Source: Alkaliphilus serpentinus
GTDB lineage: Bacteria; Bacillota; Clostridia; Peptostreptococcales; Natronincolaceae
NCBI RefSeq assembly: GCF_009017255.1
Contig: NZ_WBZB01000012.1
Span: forward strand, 1-64,000
Direction of reading: 5' to 3'
Length of the DNA stretch: 64,000 nucleotides
Of this stretch, positions 1 to 7,758 are shown piece by piece; position 1 is the stretch's first letter; every line of letters starts with the position of its first letter. The position numbers were made by a program, and so were the translations under genes. Below the pieces are notes generated by a model that was not told the DNA's origin, made no database searches, and saw nothing but the letters and a program-made list of their open reading frames with translations.

Positions 1-194
1 AGAATGGAAGCTTTGGGAATCCTATTTTAGGCTATTGGAATGGAGCCTTAGCCAATATGTGGAGGAAAGAGGGCTACCGATATAGTAAAACCGATGGTAA
101 TGGTATAACCTTCAACCTTCAGGATGGAGATGTGATTTTCTATTATGCCAATAAAAGAGCCTCCGATGATTATCAATCGGGAGGAACCCATTAA
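1..194 (+). CDS. C-terminal fragment of an unknown protein
   Basis: An open frame enters from the left edge and stops at TAA 192-194, giving about 63 residues. The visible tail is rich in Gly, Asn and Tyr and contains the stretch LQDGDVIFYYANKRASDDY. This loosely recalls the end of secreted DUF4430-type modules, but that is only an impression. No start, signal peptide or catalytic motif is inside the window, so no function is assigned. A strong terminator follows at 234-264. Confidence 0.6.
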   Translation, partial: NGSFGNPILGYWNGALANMWRKEGYRYSKTDGNGITFNLQDGDVIFYYANKRASDDYQSGGTH

Positions 195-233
195 AAAACT
201 TTAAGAAGCTCTTTACATATTTATATTCTATAT

Positions 234-264
234 AAAAAAGGATTGGGTAACCCAATCCTTTTTT
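234..264 (+). terminator. Rho-independent terminator
   Basis: A 14-bp perfect stem (AAAAAAGGATTGGG / CCCAATCCTTTTTT) with a 3-nt loop. It ends the partial gene and, being A/T-flanked on both sides, could work in both directions. Confidence 0.85.
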
Positions 265-370
265 ATTTAATAGTAATGTAGAAATTTGCCATTAAATAAC
301 ATAAGAATTTCATGATATTCATATCAAAAACAACAAAAGTACTCAAGAGGAGAAGCGCAAACCAGTTGAA

Positions 371-421
371 AAAAGTCAGCCATTAGGTAGACTGACTTTT
401 AACGTGGCGCTAGCCACTTTT
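371..421. terminator. Two adjacent hairpins, likely terminator of the DUF4097 operon
   Basis: Hairpin one pairs AAAAGTCAG (371-379) with CTGACTTTT (392-400) and is bidirectional. Hairpin two is GTGGC-gcta-GCCAC (404-417) followed by TTTT. They lie just downstream of the minus-strand gene that stops at 455. Confidence 0.6.
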
Positions 422-454
422 GTCTACTCTTAATGAGATCTTTGATATAGTGGA

Positions 455-1645
455 CTATACTAAAATATTGATATTGCTATTGGTAGTATAGGCCTTAATG
501 CTGCAGATGTGACTACAACCATTGAAATTTTCGGTGGCGCCAGTGATTTTAATAGAGGAACCACTTCTATGGTTTTCTGAGTAATTTAAAGGAATCATTG
601 ATTTAATGGAACCATTACTGGTGCCTGCCTCTAGACTGAAGGCGATACTATCTATTTCTGGAACATAGATATCAATCTTTCCATTGGAGGTTTTTAAATG
701 TAATTCCCTCAATTCCTTATATTCTAAATCTGTAGTAATGATTTTACCATTGGTGGTTAAGGCTTCAATTTTACTAGATTTTACTTCATTTAGCTCCATC
801 TTTCCATTGGTGGTAGATGCTAATACTTGGTTGGCTTGGAGGTCCTCAAGCTTTATTTTCCCATTGGCAGTAGAACAGCTTACTTCCTTTTCAACCTTTA
901 GCTTCCTTAAATATATTGGGGCATTTTTTGTAAAGCACTGGAGTTTGCCACTGGTTACACCTTCAATATGAATAGATGCATTTTTACTTTCTGCCTTTAT
1001 CGTGTCATATAACCTATGGGGCAGTGTAATTTCTAATTGTAGAACAAGTTTTTCTAAATCCTTTGGAAAAACTGATAGAGAATCTCCTACCTTTTTTACC
1101 TGCATAATGGGATGATTCTTTTCATAGGTCTCTTCCTTAGCTCTAATGTATGCCCTTATTTGGGTTTTATCTTCCTCCCATGAAGAAATGGTGATTTTCC
1201 CATTAATGGCCTTAAAGCTTAGAGCGGTTATTTCATCGGATATTACTTCCTCAAAAATCTCCTCATAGCTCTTATAATTTGAATCTATATCCATCCTTGA
1301 TAGGGATTCGAAATCTACATTTTTTTCAACAAAATCCATGATTTTTTCGGCGAAGCCCACTGACTTTTCAGCCAATTGAGCCCCTAAATGGCTCATTTTA
1401 TCCCCGAATCTTTCTCCGAAGTCATCCATTCTTTCACCAAAATCGTCCATCTTCTTACTAAAATCTGAGGCATGAACATGAATGGTTTTACTTTTATTAC
1501 GATCCTCGCGGCTACTTTCCTTTGAATACTTGTTGGAGCTTTGGGTTGAATCTTCGCCAAGGGCATCCAAAAGCTTTTCCGCCTCTTCATGAGAAATTTT
1601 TCCTTCCTCCAGAAGTCTTAAAATCATTAATCTTTCTTCACTCAT
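455..1645 (-). CDS. DUF4097 family beta-repeat protein with N-terminal SHOCT-like motif
   Basis: 396 residues. Residues 8-29 (ILRLLEEGKISHEEAEKLLD) form a short helical hairpin of the SHOCT-like/YvlB type. The middle is charged, and the last ~260 residues carry a beta-solenoid-like series of NGKI/NGKM/NASI/NSNI units roughly every 20 residues, typical of DUF4097. No signal peptide or membrane segment is visible, so it is probably cytoplasmic. The ATG at 1645 has AAGGGAGATG upstream. It lies 18 bp after the DUF2089 gene, and the two probably form one operon. The family has no established reaction; association with membrane-stress operons is known for YvlB-like proteins. Confidence 0.8.
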   Translation of the reverse strand: MSEERLMILRLLEEGKISHEEAEKLLDALGEDSTQSSNKYSKESSREDRNKSKTIHVHASDFSKKMDDFGERMDDFGERFGDKMSHLGAQLAEKSVGFAEKIMDFVEKNVDFESLSRMDIDSNYKSYEEIFEEVISDEITALSFKAINGKITISSWEEDKTQIRAYIRAKEETYEKNHPIMQVKKVGDSLSVFPKDLEKLVLQLEITLPHRLYDTIKAESKNASIHIEGVTSGKLQCFTKNAPIYLRKLKVEKEVSCSTANGKIKLEDLQANQVLASTTNGKMELNEVKSSKIEALTTNGKIITTDLEYKELRELHLKTSNGKIDIYVPEIDSIAFSLEAGTSNGSIKSMIPLNYSENHRSGSSIKITGATENFNGCSHICSIKAYTTNSNINILV

Positions 1646-1663
1646 TCCTACATCTCCCTTCTT

Positions 1664-2026
1664 CTACTCCTTTAATAGTTTTACTGCCTCATCAGCAGTA
1701 ATTTCTCCCCTGCTTAGCTTTTCTAGAACTTCCTTCCTACCCTCTGTAGCTACAGGGGAAGGTTTGTGACCTAATGCCTCGATTACTGCCTCTAGCTTAC
1801 TTCTAACCGTTGGATAGGATATCCCCAGCTCTCGCTCAATTTCCTTTATGTTTCCTCTGTTTTTAATAAAGACATCAACGAAATCCTTATTCTCCTTAGA
1901 CAATCTAGAAAACTTACATAATTGAAATTCTCCCTCAATTGTGGTGTGGCAGTTGGAGCATTTAAGCTTAGCTACATATAGGCTGCTATTGCAAACTGGA
2001 CACTGGCCTAAGACTTCCTTTCTCAT
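1664..2026 (-). CDS. DUF2089 family zinc-ribbon/HTH regulator
   Basis: 120 residues. A zinc ribbon is formed by CPVC (9-12) and CSNC (23-26). A helix-turn-helix follows around 56-78 (IKEIERELGISYPTVRSKL). The C-terminal 20 residues (KLSRGEITADEAVKLLKE) repeat the short motif found at the N-terminus of the downstream DUF4097 protein. This is the normal DUF2089 architecture. The likely role is transcriptional control of its own operon (inferred from the HTH and the paired gene). ATG at 2026 with AAGGAG seven bases upstream; a sigma-A-type promoter lies at 2075-2103. Confidence 0.85.
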   Translation of the reverse strand: MRKEVLGQCPVCNSSLYVAKLKCSNCHTTIEGEFQLCKFSRLSKENKDFVDVFIKNRGNIKEIERELGISYPTVRSKLEAVIEALGHKPSPVATEGRKEVLEKLSRGEITADEAVKLLKE

Positions 2027-2074
2027 GTTATCAGCTCCTTATAAATATGGTATAATTTTCTGCTATTTAACTAC

Positions 2075-2103
2075 ATATTACAGGTTAACATTTAATATGT
2101 CAA
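2075..2103 (-). promoter_or_regulatory. Sigma-A-type promoter of the DUF2089-DUF4097 operon
   Basis: Read on the minus strand, TTGACA (2098-2103) is followed after 17 nt by TAATAT (2075-2080), about 50 bp before the DUF2089 start. GTTAAC motifs at about 2083 and 2152 lie in the same AT-rich region and could be operator sites. Confidence 0.6.
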
Positions 2104-2325
2104 TTAAAATATTAAATAAATTAATATTAACTTTAAATATTTTTAAAATAGTTAACATTGAGATTAATATATTTAATGCACCAGGCCTTTGATTATATAG
2201 ATTTTATAAATGGTATATAATATAATAATAGATAGATTTGATACTATGAAGACGACAATAGATTGAAGATATAGGAGAGTATTGATATACTTAGTATTAG
2301 AATATTAAATATTGGAGGAAATAAG

Positions 2326-2928
2326 ATGGATAAGCAAATAGATGCAAGAGGAATGAATTGCCCCCTTCCAGTTATACACACAAAAAAAGCTCTAGAGGGA
2401 ATCGACGAGGGTAAGGTTACAACCATTGTAGATAATGAGGTTGCTAAGGAAAATGTAGCAAAGCTGGCAAAGAGCCTCACTTTAGAAGTTGATATAAAAG
2501 AAAGCCAAGGACATTACTATATAGATATATTTAAGGGTCAGCAAACAATAGGGGAAATAACAACCTTTGTTACGGAGGACGATAATCCTAAAAAAGACTT
2601 AGTGATTCTGATAACCACAGAGGTTTTTGGAGAAGGAGAAGAAGAGCTAGGCAAGATCTTAATGAAGGGATACATCTATGCATTAACGGAGGTAAGGCCC
2701 TATCCAAAATCCATTATTTTTCTAAACAATGGAGTTAAGCTGACGGTAGAGGGATCTCCGGTAATTGAGCATTTAATAGCTTTAGAGGCTAATGGTGTTG
2801 AAATTTTAGCCTGTGGGACATGCTTAGATTATTATAAATTAAAGAATAAGCTTTTAGTTGGTAGCATTAGTAATATGTACACCATAGCTGAGAAGTTAAA
2901 CAATAGCAAAAATACCATCAAGCTTTAG
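2326..2928 (+). CDS. yedF: Sulfurtransferase-like selenium metabolism protein YedF
   Basis: 200 residues. An N-terminal TusA-like domain has the sulfur-carrier Cys in MNCPLPV (Cys12). A C-terminal DsrE-like domain carries the Cys pair in ACGTCLDYYKL (about residue 165). This two-domain layout defines YedF, which occurs with selenium-use genes; its exact reaction is not settled, but persulfide or selenide relay is the usual proposal. ATG with TTGGAGG upstream. It starts a probable operon with the DUF3343 gene (20 bp downstream) and the MscS gene. No selD, selA or selenoprotein gene is in the window. Confidence 0.88.
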   Translation: MDKQIDARGMNCPLPVIHTKKALEGIDEGKVTTIVDNEVAKENVAKLAKSLTLEVDIKESQGHYYIDIFKGQQTIGEITTFVTEDDNPKKDLVILITTEVFGEGEEELGKILMKGYIYALTEVRPYPKSIIFLNNGVKLTVEGSPVIEHLIALEANGVEILACGTCLDYYKLKNKLLVGSISNMYTIAEKLNNSKNTIKL

Positions 2929-2948
2929 TTAGAATAGGAGATATATAA

Positions 2949-3200
2949 ATGCACGTAATAGTTTTTGATTCAACCCATGCGGCCATATCTGCAGAAAAAA
3001 CCCTTAAAGAGTTAAACATTCCGATAGAAATCATTCCTACACCAAGGGAAATAACCGCCAGTTGTGGTCTTTCAATCCTTTTTGATAAGAGTTATATGAA
3101 CTTAATAAAAGAAGAAATCACAAAGGAAAAGCTCTCTATTAATGGTGTCTATCTACTTGAAAAGAGGGGTATAGAAAAGCACGTTGATAGAATTATGTAA
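2949..3200 (+). CDS. DUF3343 domain protein, putative Se/S carrier-like
   Basis: 83 residues. The N-terminal VIVFDSTHAAISAEKTLK and the central TASCGLSILF, with a single conserved Cys, match the DUF3343 family. These small proteins often sit beside YedF and cysteine desulfurases and are thought to carry selenium or sulfur, though this is not proven. Spacing from yedF is 20 bp with AGGAG at the end of the gap, so it is co-transcribed. The neighbourhood supports a selenium/sulfur role. Confidence 0.8.
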   Translation: MHVIVFDSTHAAISAEKTLKELNIPIEIIPTPREITASCGLSILFDKSYMNLIKEEITKEKLSINGVYLLEKRGIEKHVDRIM

Positions 3201-3216
3201 TTAAGGAGGGGGAGTA

Positions 3217-4098
3217 TTGATTTTATCAGAGATTAAAAAGCTAGCTGTTGATACCTTTGAATTTATTAGGGATCCTGAGCAGCTTTCCCATTATTTTGGT
3301 AAGTTTATTAGTGTAATTTTGATTTTTGTAATAGCTAGGATTAGTATTAAGCTTCTGCATTCTATTGTTAACAGTTTTTTTCAAACGAAGATCTTTACAA
3401 AGAGTGGAAGCAGTAAGTTTGCAGTTGATATACCTAGAATGGAAACCCTAAAGGGGCTAATTAAGAGTATTTCTAAGTATATCATCTATTTTATCGCCTT
3501 CGCAACCATCCTAGATTCAATAGGCTTTGAAATAGGAACCCTTATAGCTGCAGCTGGTATAGGAGGTTTAGCCATAGGCTTTGGGGCACAAAACTTAGTA
3601 AAGGATATTATAACTGGTTTTTTCATACTATTTGAGGACCAATTTAGTGTTGGACATTATGTTGAAATTGATAGTGCCTCTGGTATTGTAGAGGAAATGG
3701 CCCTTAGGGTAACTAAGTTGAGGGATTTCAATGGAGACCTTCATATAATCCCTAATGGACAAATTAACAAGGTTACCAATCGTAGTGTTGGCAACATGAG
3801 GGCATTGGTGGAAATATCCATTGCATACGAAGAGGATATCAACAAGGCCTTAGAGGTATTAAATAAAGAATCAGAAAAAATCCGACAAGAGAATCCTCAA
3901 ATTGTTGAAGGGCCAATTGTATTAGGGGTATCCAGCTTGGCGGCTTCAGAGGTGGTTATAACCATAATCGCCAAGACCATTCCTATGGAGCAATGGGCAG
4001 TGGAGAGATTGATGCGCAAGACCTTTAAAGAGGCCTTTGATAGAGAGGATATAGAAATACCTTATCCAAGAACCGTATTAATTGATAAGAACTTATAA
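3217..4098 (+). CDS. Small-conductance mechanosensitive channel, MscS family
   Basis: 293 residues. Hydrophobic helices lie at about 25-45, 75-95 and 100-125. The pore-lining helix is Gly/Ala-rich (GTLIAAAGIGGLAIGFGAQN), followed by the beta domain (VGHYVEIDSASGIVEEM) and a cytoplasmic alpha/beta domain ending in EIPYPRTVLID. The family opens under membrane tension to release osmolytes during hypo-osmotic shock. The TTG start has AAGGAGGGGG ahead, and no better ATG exists. It is the last gene of the yedF operon, with a terminator at 4102-4128. A mechanistic link to YedF is unclear. Confidence 0.92.
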   Translation: MILSEIKKLAVDTFEFIRDPEQLSHYFGKFISVILIFVIARISIKLLHSIVNSFFQTKIFTKSGSSKFAVDIPRMETLKGLIKSISKYIIYFIAFATILDSIGFEIGTLIAAAGIGGLAIGFGAQNLVKDIITGFFILFEDQFSVGHYVEIDSASGIVEEMALRVTKLRDFNGDLHIIPNGQINKVTNRSVGNMRALVEISIAYEEDINKALEVLNKESEKIRQENPQIVEGPIVLGVSSLAASEVVITIIAKTIPMEQWAVERLMRKTFKEAFDREDIEIPYPRTVLIDKNL

Positions 4099-4101
4099 CC
4101 A

Positions 4102-4128
4102 AAGGAGCTCTCTGAGCTCCTTGATTTT
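4102..4128 (+). terminator. Rho-independent terminator
   Basis: AAGGAGCTC (4102-4110), loop TCT, GAGCTCCTT (4114-4122), then GATTTTT. Ends the yedF operon. Confidence 0.8.
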
Positions 4129-4272
4129 TGCCGATTTGACATCTATTTCTATCTCATATATCATATTAATATTATGATATATATTTATGTTTTTCAGCAG
4201 ATATCAATGGGGAGACCTTTACATGAGCTAGTGAAGGAATTATCCACCAATTCAAAAAGGGGAGAGATAATC

Positions 4273-5154
4273 ATGAAGAAATTCTTTAAGACCTCGGGCT
4301 TTATTTTGCTATACCTTGCCATTTACTTTATTTTACAGTTGGTTTATTTAATCGGGGCCATGGTTGTATCGATGGTTTCTACAATGTCAAATAACCCAGA
4401 TATAGATCAAAGTGCATTAATAAATCATACCGTTACAAGGATCAATAATCATATCCTTCCAGCTATTATAGTTGCCGCAATCATATCCTTTGGAATTTAT
4501 TATTTAATATGTAGAGGTAGAAAAACCACAATATTTAAGGTATGTGAATTCAATAGGATTTCCCTTCAGAAGGTAGCCCTTATGATCCCAGCTGCAATAT
4601 CTTTGGGCTTTGTTGTGGGCTTTTTAATATCAAAGGTTTATAGTTTAGGGATACTAGATGAAGCCTTTTCTACCCATCAAGATTTAATGGGAGATATAAT
4701 GGGAGGCAGTACCATCATGACGTTTTTAGCAGTAGGTCTGATGGGACCCTTTATCGAAGAAGTCATTTTTAGGGGCCTTATTTATAAGGAACTAAGGGGT
4801 AGCCTAAGTATAATTCCAGCTTTAATTATTCAGGCAGTGTTATTTGGACTTTATCATATGCAAGTAATACAAGCTATTTATTCAGTTTTCATTGGGATAG
4901 CCTTTGGACTTGTATTCATTTGGTTTAAATCCATCTGGGCACCAGTTATACTCCATGTGGTTTACAATTCCACCTTTGTAGTTTTAAGTAGGATACCTGA
5001 AGGCAGCTTTATAGACCAATATCCAAACCTCGTCTTTATAATAAACCTTGTAATCTTAATAACTAGCTTTATATTCCTTTACAAGGAAAGGATTGTTGAA
5101 GTAGAAGATGCTGAAGAACCAACGATAACTAACGATAATATATTAGAAGTATAG
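4273..5154 (+). CDS. CPBP family intramembrane glutamic endopeptidase
   Basis: 293 residues with about eight membrane segments. The three CPBP (Rce1/Abi) motifs are present: EEVIFRG with the catalytic Glu pair (about 165-171), FGLYHMQ with a His, and ILHVVYN with His and Asn. Members cleave prenylated or other membrane substrates, or act in bacteriocin self-immunity; the substrate here is unknown. The frame opens earlier, at 4174, but ATG 4273 (MKKFFKTSG) has AAAGGGGAGAG at the proper distance and is preferred. A second CPBP gene of similar design is at 6620. Confidence 0.85.
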   Translation: MKKFFKTSGFILLYLAIYFILQLVYLIGAMVVSMVSTMSNNPDIDQSALINHTVTRINNHILPAIIVAAIISFGIYYLICRGRKTTIFKVCEFNRISLQKVALMIPAAISLGFVVGFLISKVYSLGILDEAFSTHQDLMGDIMGGSTIMTFLAVGLMGPFIEEVIFRGLIYKELRGSLSIIPALIIQAVLFGLYHMQVIQAIYSVFIGIAFGLVFIWFKSIWAPVILHVVYNSTFVVLSRIPEGSFIDQYPNLVFIINLVILITSFIFLYKERIVEVEDAEEPTITNDNILEV

Positions 5155-5160
5155 AAGAAG

Positions 5161-5186
5161 CTGAGGGAGGATAAATCCTCCCTCAG
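5161..5186 (+). terminator. Terminator-like hairpin, first of a twin pair
   Basis: A perfect 12-bp stem, CTGAGGGAGGAT / ATCCTCCCTCAG, with a 2-nt loop. A second copy of the same core (AGGGAGG / CCTCCCT) followed by TTTTT stands at 5336-5359, after an intervening repeat element. Confidence 0.7.
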
Positions 5187-5331
5187 ACTGTTGAAAAACT
5201 ATCATATTCTTTGTTGCTGCAGAAATCCAACACTCTTGCGTATTGTTGTATACGCTGCAACCGCTGGATTCCTTTGCGCCTCGACTCTAACAGCTTTTGA
5301 ACAGTCTGGATGTTGTCGACTTTTTCAACAA
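5184..5331. repeat. MITE-like dispersed element, copy A
   Basis: Begins CAGACTGTTGAAAAACTATC and ends GACTTTTTCAACAA, giving imperfect terminal inverted repeats (GTTGAAAAA...TTTTTCAAC). An inner pair, ctgttgaaaa/ttttgaacag, is also visible. It shares its first ~35 bp and a central ~28-bp block (TGTATACGCTGCAACCGCTG...) with a second copy at 16699-16858. No believable gene lies inside it. Confidence 0.65.
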
Positions 5332-5335
5332 CCTC

Positions 5336-5359
5336 AGGGAGGCTTTATCCTCCCTTTTT
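5336..5359 (+). terminator. Rho-independent terminator, second of the twin pair
   Basis: AGGGAGG (5336-5342), loop CTTTAT, CCTCCCT (5349-5355), TTTTT. Same stem as the hairpin at 5161-5186; also suitable, read from the other side, for the minus-strand gene ending at 5368. Confidence 0.75.
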
Positions 5360-5367
5360 CTGTGGTT

Positions 5368-6237
5368 TTATTCAAATCTTTTTAAGTTTTCTCTATTAAA
5401 AACCCACTCTGGGGTTCTTAAGGTTTCGCCAAAGCTTAAAGAATACCAAGGAGAAAGGTACTCATCCATAGGATTTACTAAAATTTGTGTCTCTTGAGCT
5501 GGCATATAGCTTTGGGCTAAAAGAAAAATAACCTCTCCTGTAGTTTCATTTCTAGCCATATCCACCACAACAACAGCATGACCAGGGCTGCCACCCTGAA
5601 TAAATACATCTCCTATTTTCATATCCTCAACAGCTACAGCCATTAACTCATTTTCTAAAGAAATGGTACCTGCGTAGGCAAATACAATATTTAAGTACTT
5701 CTTAAAGCTATCATAGTTGTTGGAGGCCTCTGCAGTTTTTACCCATTTAACATCATTTCCAGAAGCAGAAACTCTATAGCCCTCCATCCATTTGCTGTAA
5801 TCAGCTCTAAAGCCATTGGTAAAATTAAAGTGAATTTTATCGATTTCTCCTCTTTCATAAAAATATTCAGCCCTTAATCGAATAATGGCATCAGCACATT
5901 GCTGAAGGTCTCGATCATCGATATCCATATCAACAACCCCTATGTAAACTCCACTTTTATTTTTAGTCCTGCCATCATAATAGGATACCTTTGTTCCATG
6001 GGCCTTTAATGGCAGTCTTCTCAAATAGGCAGCAAAGGAGCCCTCCTCCACCTCAAGTCTTTCAAAACCCTCTGGCAAAAGGAACCGCTCTTCTATTGTG
6101 GTTCCCTCTTCATTTATAAAATTGGGCTTAGGAGTGAAGGGGTTAGATATTTCAGAGCCCTCTTCAGGATTTCCTTTTTGAGAGCTACAACCCACAATTA
6201 GAGCTAATACTATTATAAAGAGCATTAATTTTTTCAT
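5368..6237 (-). CDS. DUF4846 domain lipoprotein
   Basis: About 289 residues. An N-terminal lipoprotein signal (MKKLMLFIIVLALIVGCSS) gives a lipidated Cys at residue 17. The rest matches the DUF4846 pattern: LPEGFERLEVEEGSFAAYLR, then DLQQCADAIIRLRAEYFY, and a C-terminal IGDVFIQGGSPGHAVVVVDM. The Gly-His loop resembles papain/NlpC-like folds, but catalysis is not established for the family. ATG 6237 is preferred over the GTG two codons upstream because GAGGAAG lies seven bases before it. It points toward the repeat element at 5184-5331. Confidence 0.82.
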   Translation of the reverse strand: MKKLMLFIIVLALIVGCSSQKGNPEEGSEISNPFTPKPNFINEEGTTIEERFLLPEGFERLEVEEGSFAAYLRRLPLKAHGTKVSYYDGRTKNKSGVYIGVVDMDIDDRDLQQCADAIIRLRAEYFYERGEIDKIHFNFTNGFRADYSKWMEGYRVSASGNDVKWVKTAEASNNYDSFKKYLNIVFAYAGTISLENELMAVAVEDMKIGDVFIQGGSPGHAVVVVDMARNETTGEVIFLLAQSYMPAQETQILVNPMDEYLSPWYSLSFGETLRTPEWVFNRENLKRFE

Positions 6238-6619
6238 AGACACTTCCTCTTTTCAATATAGGAATATTTTCTAGTCACTTATAACGTTATTATATCAGTA
6301 TTGCTAATCAATATGTGGTTATACAATAAAAAACATTTTTATTTTATTGGATAAATGGTTTTAAATAGGTTCCTTTATGTTTGTCGAAAAAAGCAAATGG
6401 AAACTTGGTGAAATTTAGAAAAAATTGTTTTATAATGTAAACACAGCTCTTTGAGATACTTAAAGCTATTCCAAGTCTTTGGGGAGCTAGATGCTAAAAA
6501 AATAATAAAACTTTTTAAAGAAGAAAGCTAGTAGCCTTAGTAGTTTGAGGCTACTACCTAACAAGAATTAGTCGGATATAAAATAATATTACTATTAGAG
6601 TTAAGTTGGAGGATAATTA
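6238..6619. other. Intergenic control region before the second CPBP gene
   Basis: 382 bp without a gene. It holds a segment (6357-6424) repeated with changes at 7530-7597, a TGTCGAA box inside it, a TATAAT at 6430-6435, and a hairpin TAGTAGCC...GGCTACTA (about 6530-6557). The hairpin could act in the leader of the CPBP mRNA. Confidence 0.5.
6357..6424 (+). repeat. Duplicated control segment, copy 1, with Spo0A-box-like site
   Basis: Both copies share TTTAAATA-GTT-CTTTATGTTTGTCGAAAAAAGCA and GGTGAAAT-TAGAAA. Here the box TGTCGAA is at 6382-6388. Copy 2 is at 7530-7597, before the double-glycine peptide gene. TGTCGAA is the core of the Spo0A box known from Bacillus. Confidence 0.55.
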
Positions 6620-7465
6620 ATGTGTTTATTAAGAACATTATGGCGAGTGATTAAATACATGCTAATATTTCTTTTGTTCAGAGAAGCAAGTATCTTAATT
6701 TTTTCATTTTTAACAGATCACATATTGACCTCAGTAAAACATGTTAATGACGTCAATTGGATTAGGAGGGAGTTAATAAAAAATAAAACTGCTATAACTT
6801 ATGTTATATCAGCAGTAAGTTCACTTTTAGTTTTTAGCCAAATGATAAAAAGAAAAAAAATGAACATATATGAGATCTGCCATTTCACAAAATTACCAAA
6901 AGATAAAGCTATTATATCATTTATAGCAGGGATAGCACTAATCTTTTGTTCTTCAATAGTTTTAGCTATTATAAGATCTATATTACCAGCGGCGTACGAA
7001 TCTCATGCAGAAAATATTAATTTATTAACGCAGGGTGGTACTTTTCAATTGCTTTTATTTGGTGGTATTATTGCACCACTGTTCGAAGAAGTTATGATAA
7101 GGGGTTTGATCTTTAATGAATTTTTAAAAACAGTATCTATTAAAAAAGCTATTTTAGCTCAGGCTATTATATTTGGTATTTTACATTTCAATTTAACACA
7201 AGGGGTCTATACAACCATTCTGGGAATATTTTATGGGCTGGCCTTCTATTGGACGGGATCAATTTGGTCCCCAGTCTTGATGCATATGAGTGGTAATCTA
7301 TTTACTTTAGGAATGAGCATTATAGGACAAAACATAGTCAAGGTTAACCCTATTGCCATTGGGGTGATTACAGTATTCATGTTGTTCTGCGTGTTTGTTC
7401 TAACTCCATATACATTTAGCTATTTATATAGAAAACGGGTTACGTATAAAAATATCGATAGATAG
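6620..7465 (+). CDS. CPBP family intramembrane protease, peptide-locus associated
   Basis: 281 residues, strongly hydrophobic with about seven to eight membrane segments. The CPBP motifs are intact: EEVMIRG (about 156-162), FGILHFN and VLMHMSGN. It lies 290 bp upstream of a double-glycine leader peptide and a C39 exporter, so a role in self-immunity or peptide processing is plausible, as known for Abi proteins in lactobacilli (inference). ATG with TTGGAGGA upstream. A GGGACAG hairpin (7482-7500) follows. Base composition is more AT-rich than the CPBP gene at 4273. Confidence 0.83.
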   Translation: MCLLRTLWRVIKYMLIFLLFREASILIFSFLTDHILTSVKHVNDVNWIRRELIKNKTAITYVISAVSSLLVFSQMIKRKKMNIYEICHFTKLPKDKAIISFIAGIALIFCSSIVLAIIRSILPAAYESHAENINLLTQGGTFQLLLFGGIIAPLFEEVMIRGLIFNEFLKTVSIKKAILAQAIIFGILHFNLTQGVYTTILGIFYGLAFYWTGSIWSPVLMHMSGNLFTLGMSIIGQNIVKVNPIAIGVITVFMLFCVFVLTPYTFSYLYRKRVTYKNIDR

Positions 7466-7481
7466 ATATGAGAGAAACTTG

Positions 7482-7500
7482 GGGACAGGTTCACTGTCCC
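7482..7500 (+). terminator. GGGACAG hairpin, copy 1
   Basis: GGGACAG, loop GTTCA, CTGTCCC. The same stem with another loop recurs at 8618-8635. No strong T-run follows, so termination is uncertain; it may be a small dispersed palindrome. Confidence 0.55.
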
Positions 7501-7529
7501 ACTCCAATTTTATTATATTCGATATAGGA

Positions 7530-7597
7530 TTTTAAATATGTTTCTTTATGTTTGTCGAAAAAAGCAGATTGAAAATTGGTGAAATATAGAAAGAAAT
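7530..7597 (+). repeat. Duplicated control segment, copy 2, with Spo0A-box-like site
   Basis: Second copy of the 6357-6424 segment, about four fifths identical by eye. TGTCGAA lies at 7553-7559, about 200 bp before the peptide start. Confidence 0.55.
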
Positions 7598-7659
7598 GGG
7601 ATTAAGGCTTTAACAAACAAAATATAGATTAACCCCATATAATTCCAACAATTCTATCT

Positions 7660-7690
7660 CATATGATGTTTTCCCTAGAACTATCATATG
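7660..7690 (+). promoter_or_regulatory. Inverted repeat upstream of the peptide gene
   Basis: CATATGAT (7660-7667) and ATCATATG (7683-7690), perfect 8-bp arms with a 15-bp spacer. A possible operator or leader hairpin about 70 bp before the peptide start. Confidence 0.4.
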
Positions 7691-7758
7691 TAACCTTCTT
7701 TTAGGGGAGGAGGTTGGGGTGTTGGATTATTAAAATATAAAATAAAGGAGGGAAAAAG

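Noticed and set aside
5191-5497. Two short plus-strand frames across the repeat and the DUF4846 gene end
   Set aside because: They lie in the non-coding palindromic element and antisense to the lipoprotein; composition is not protein-like.
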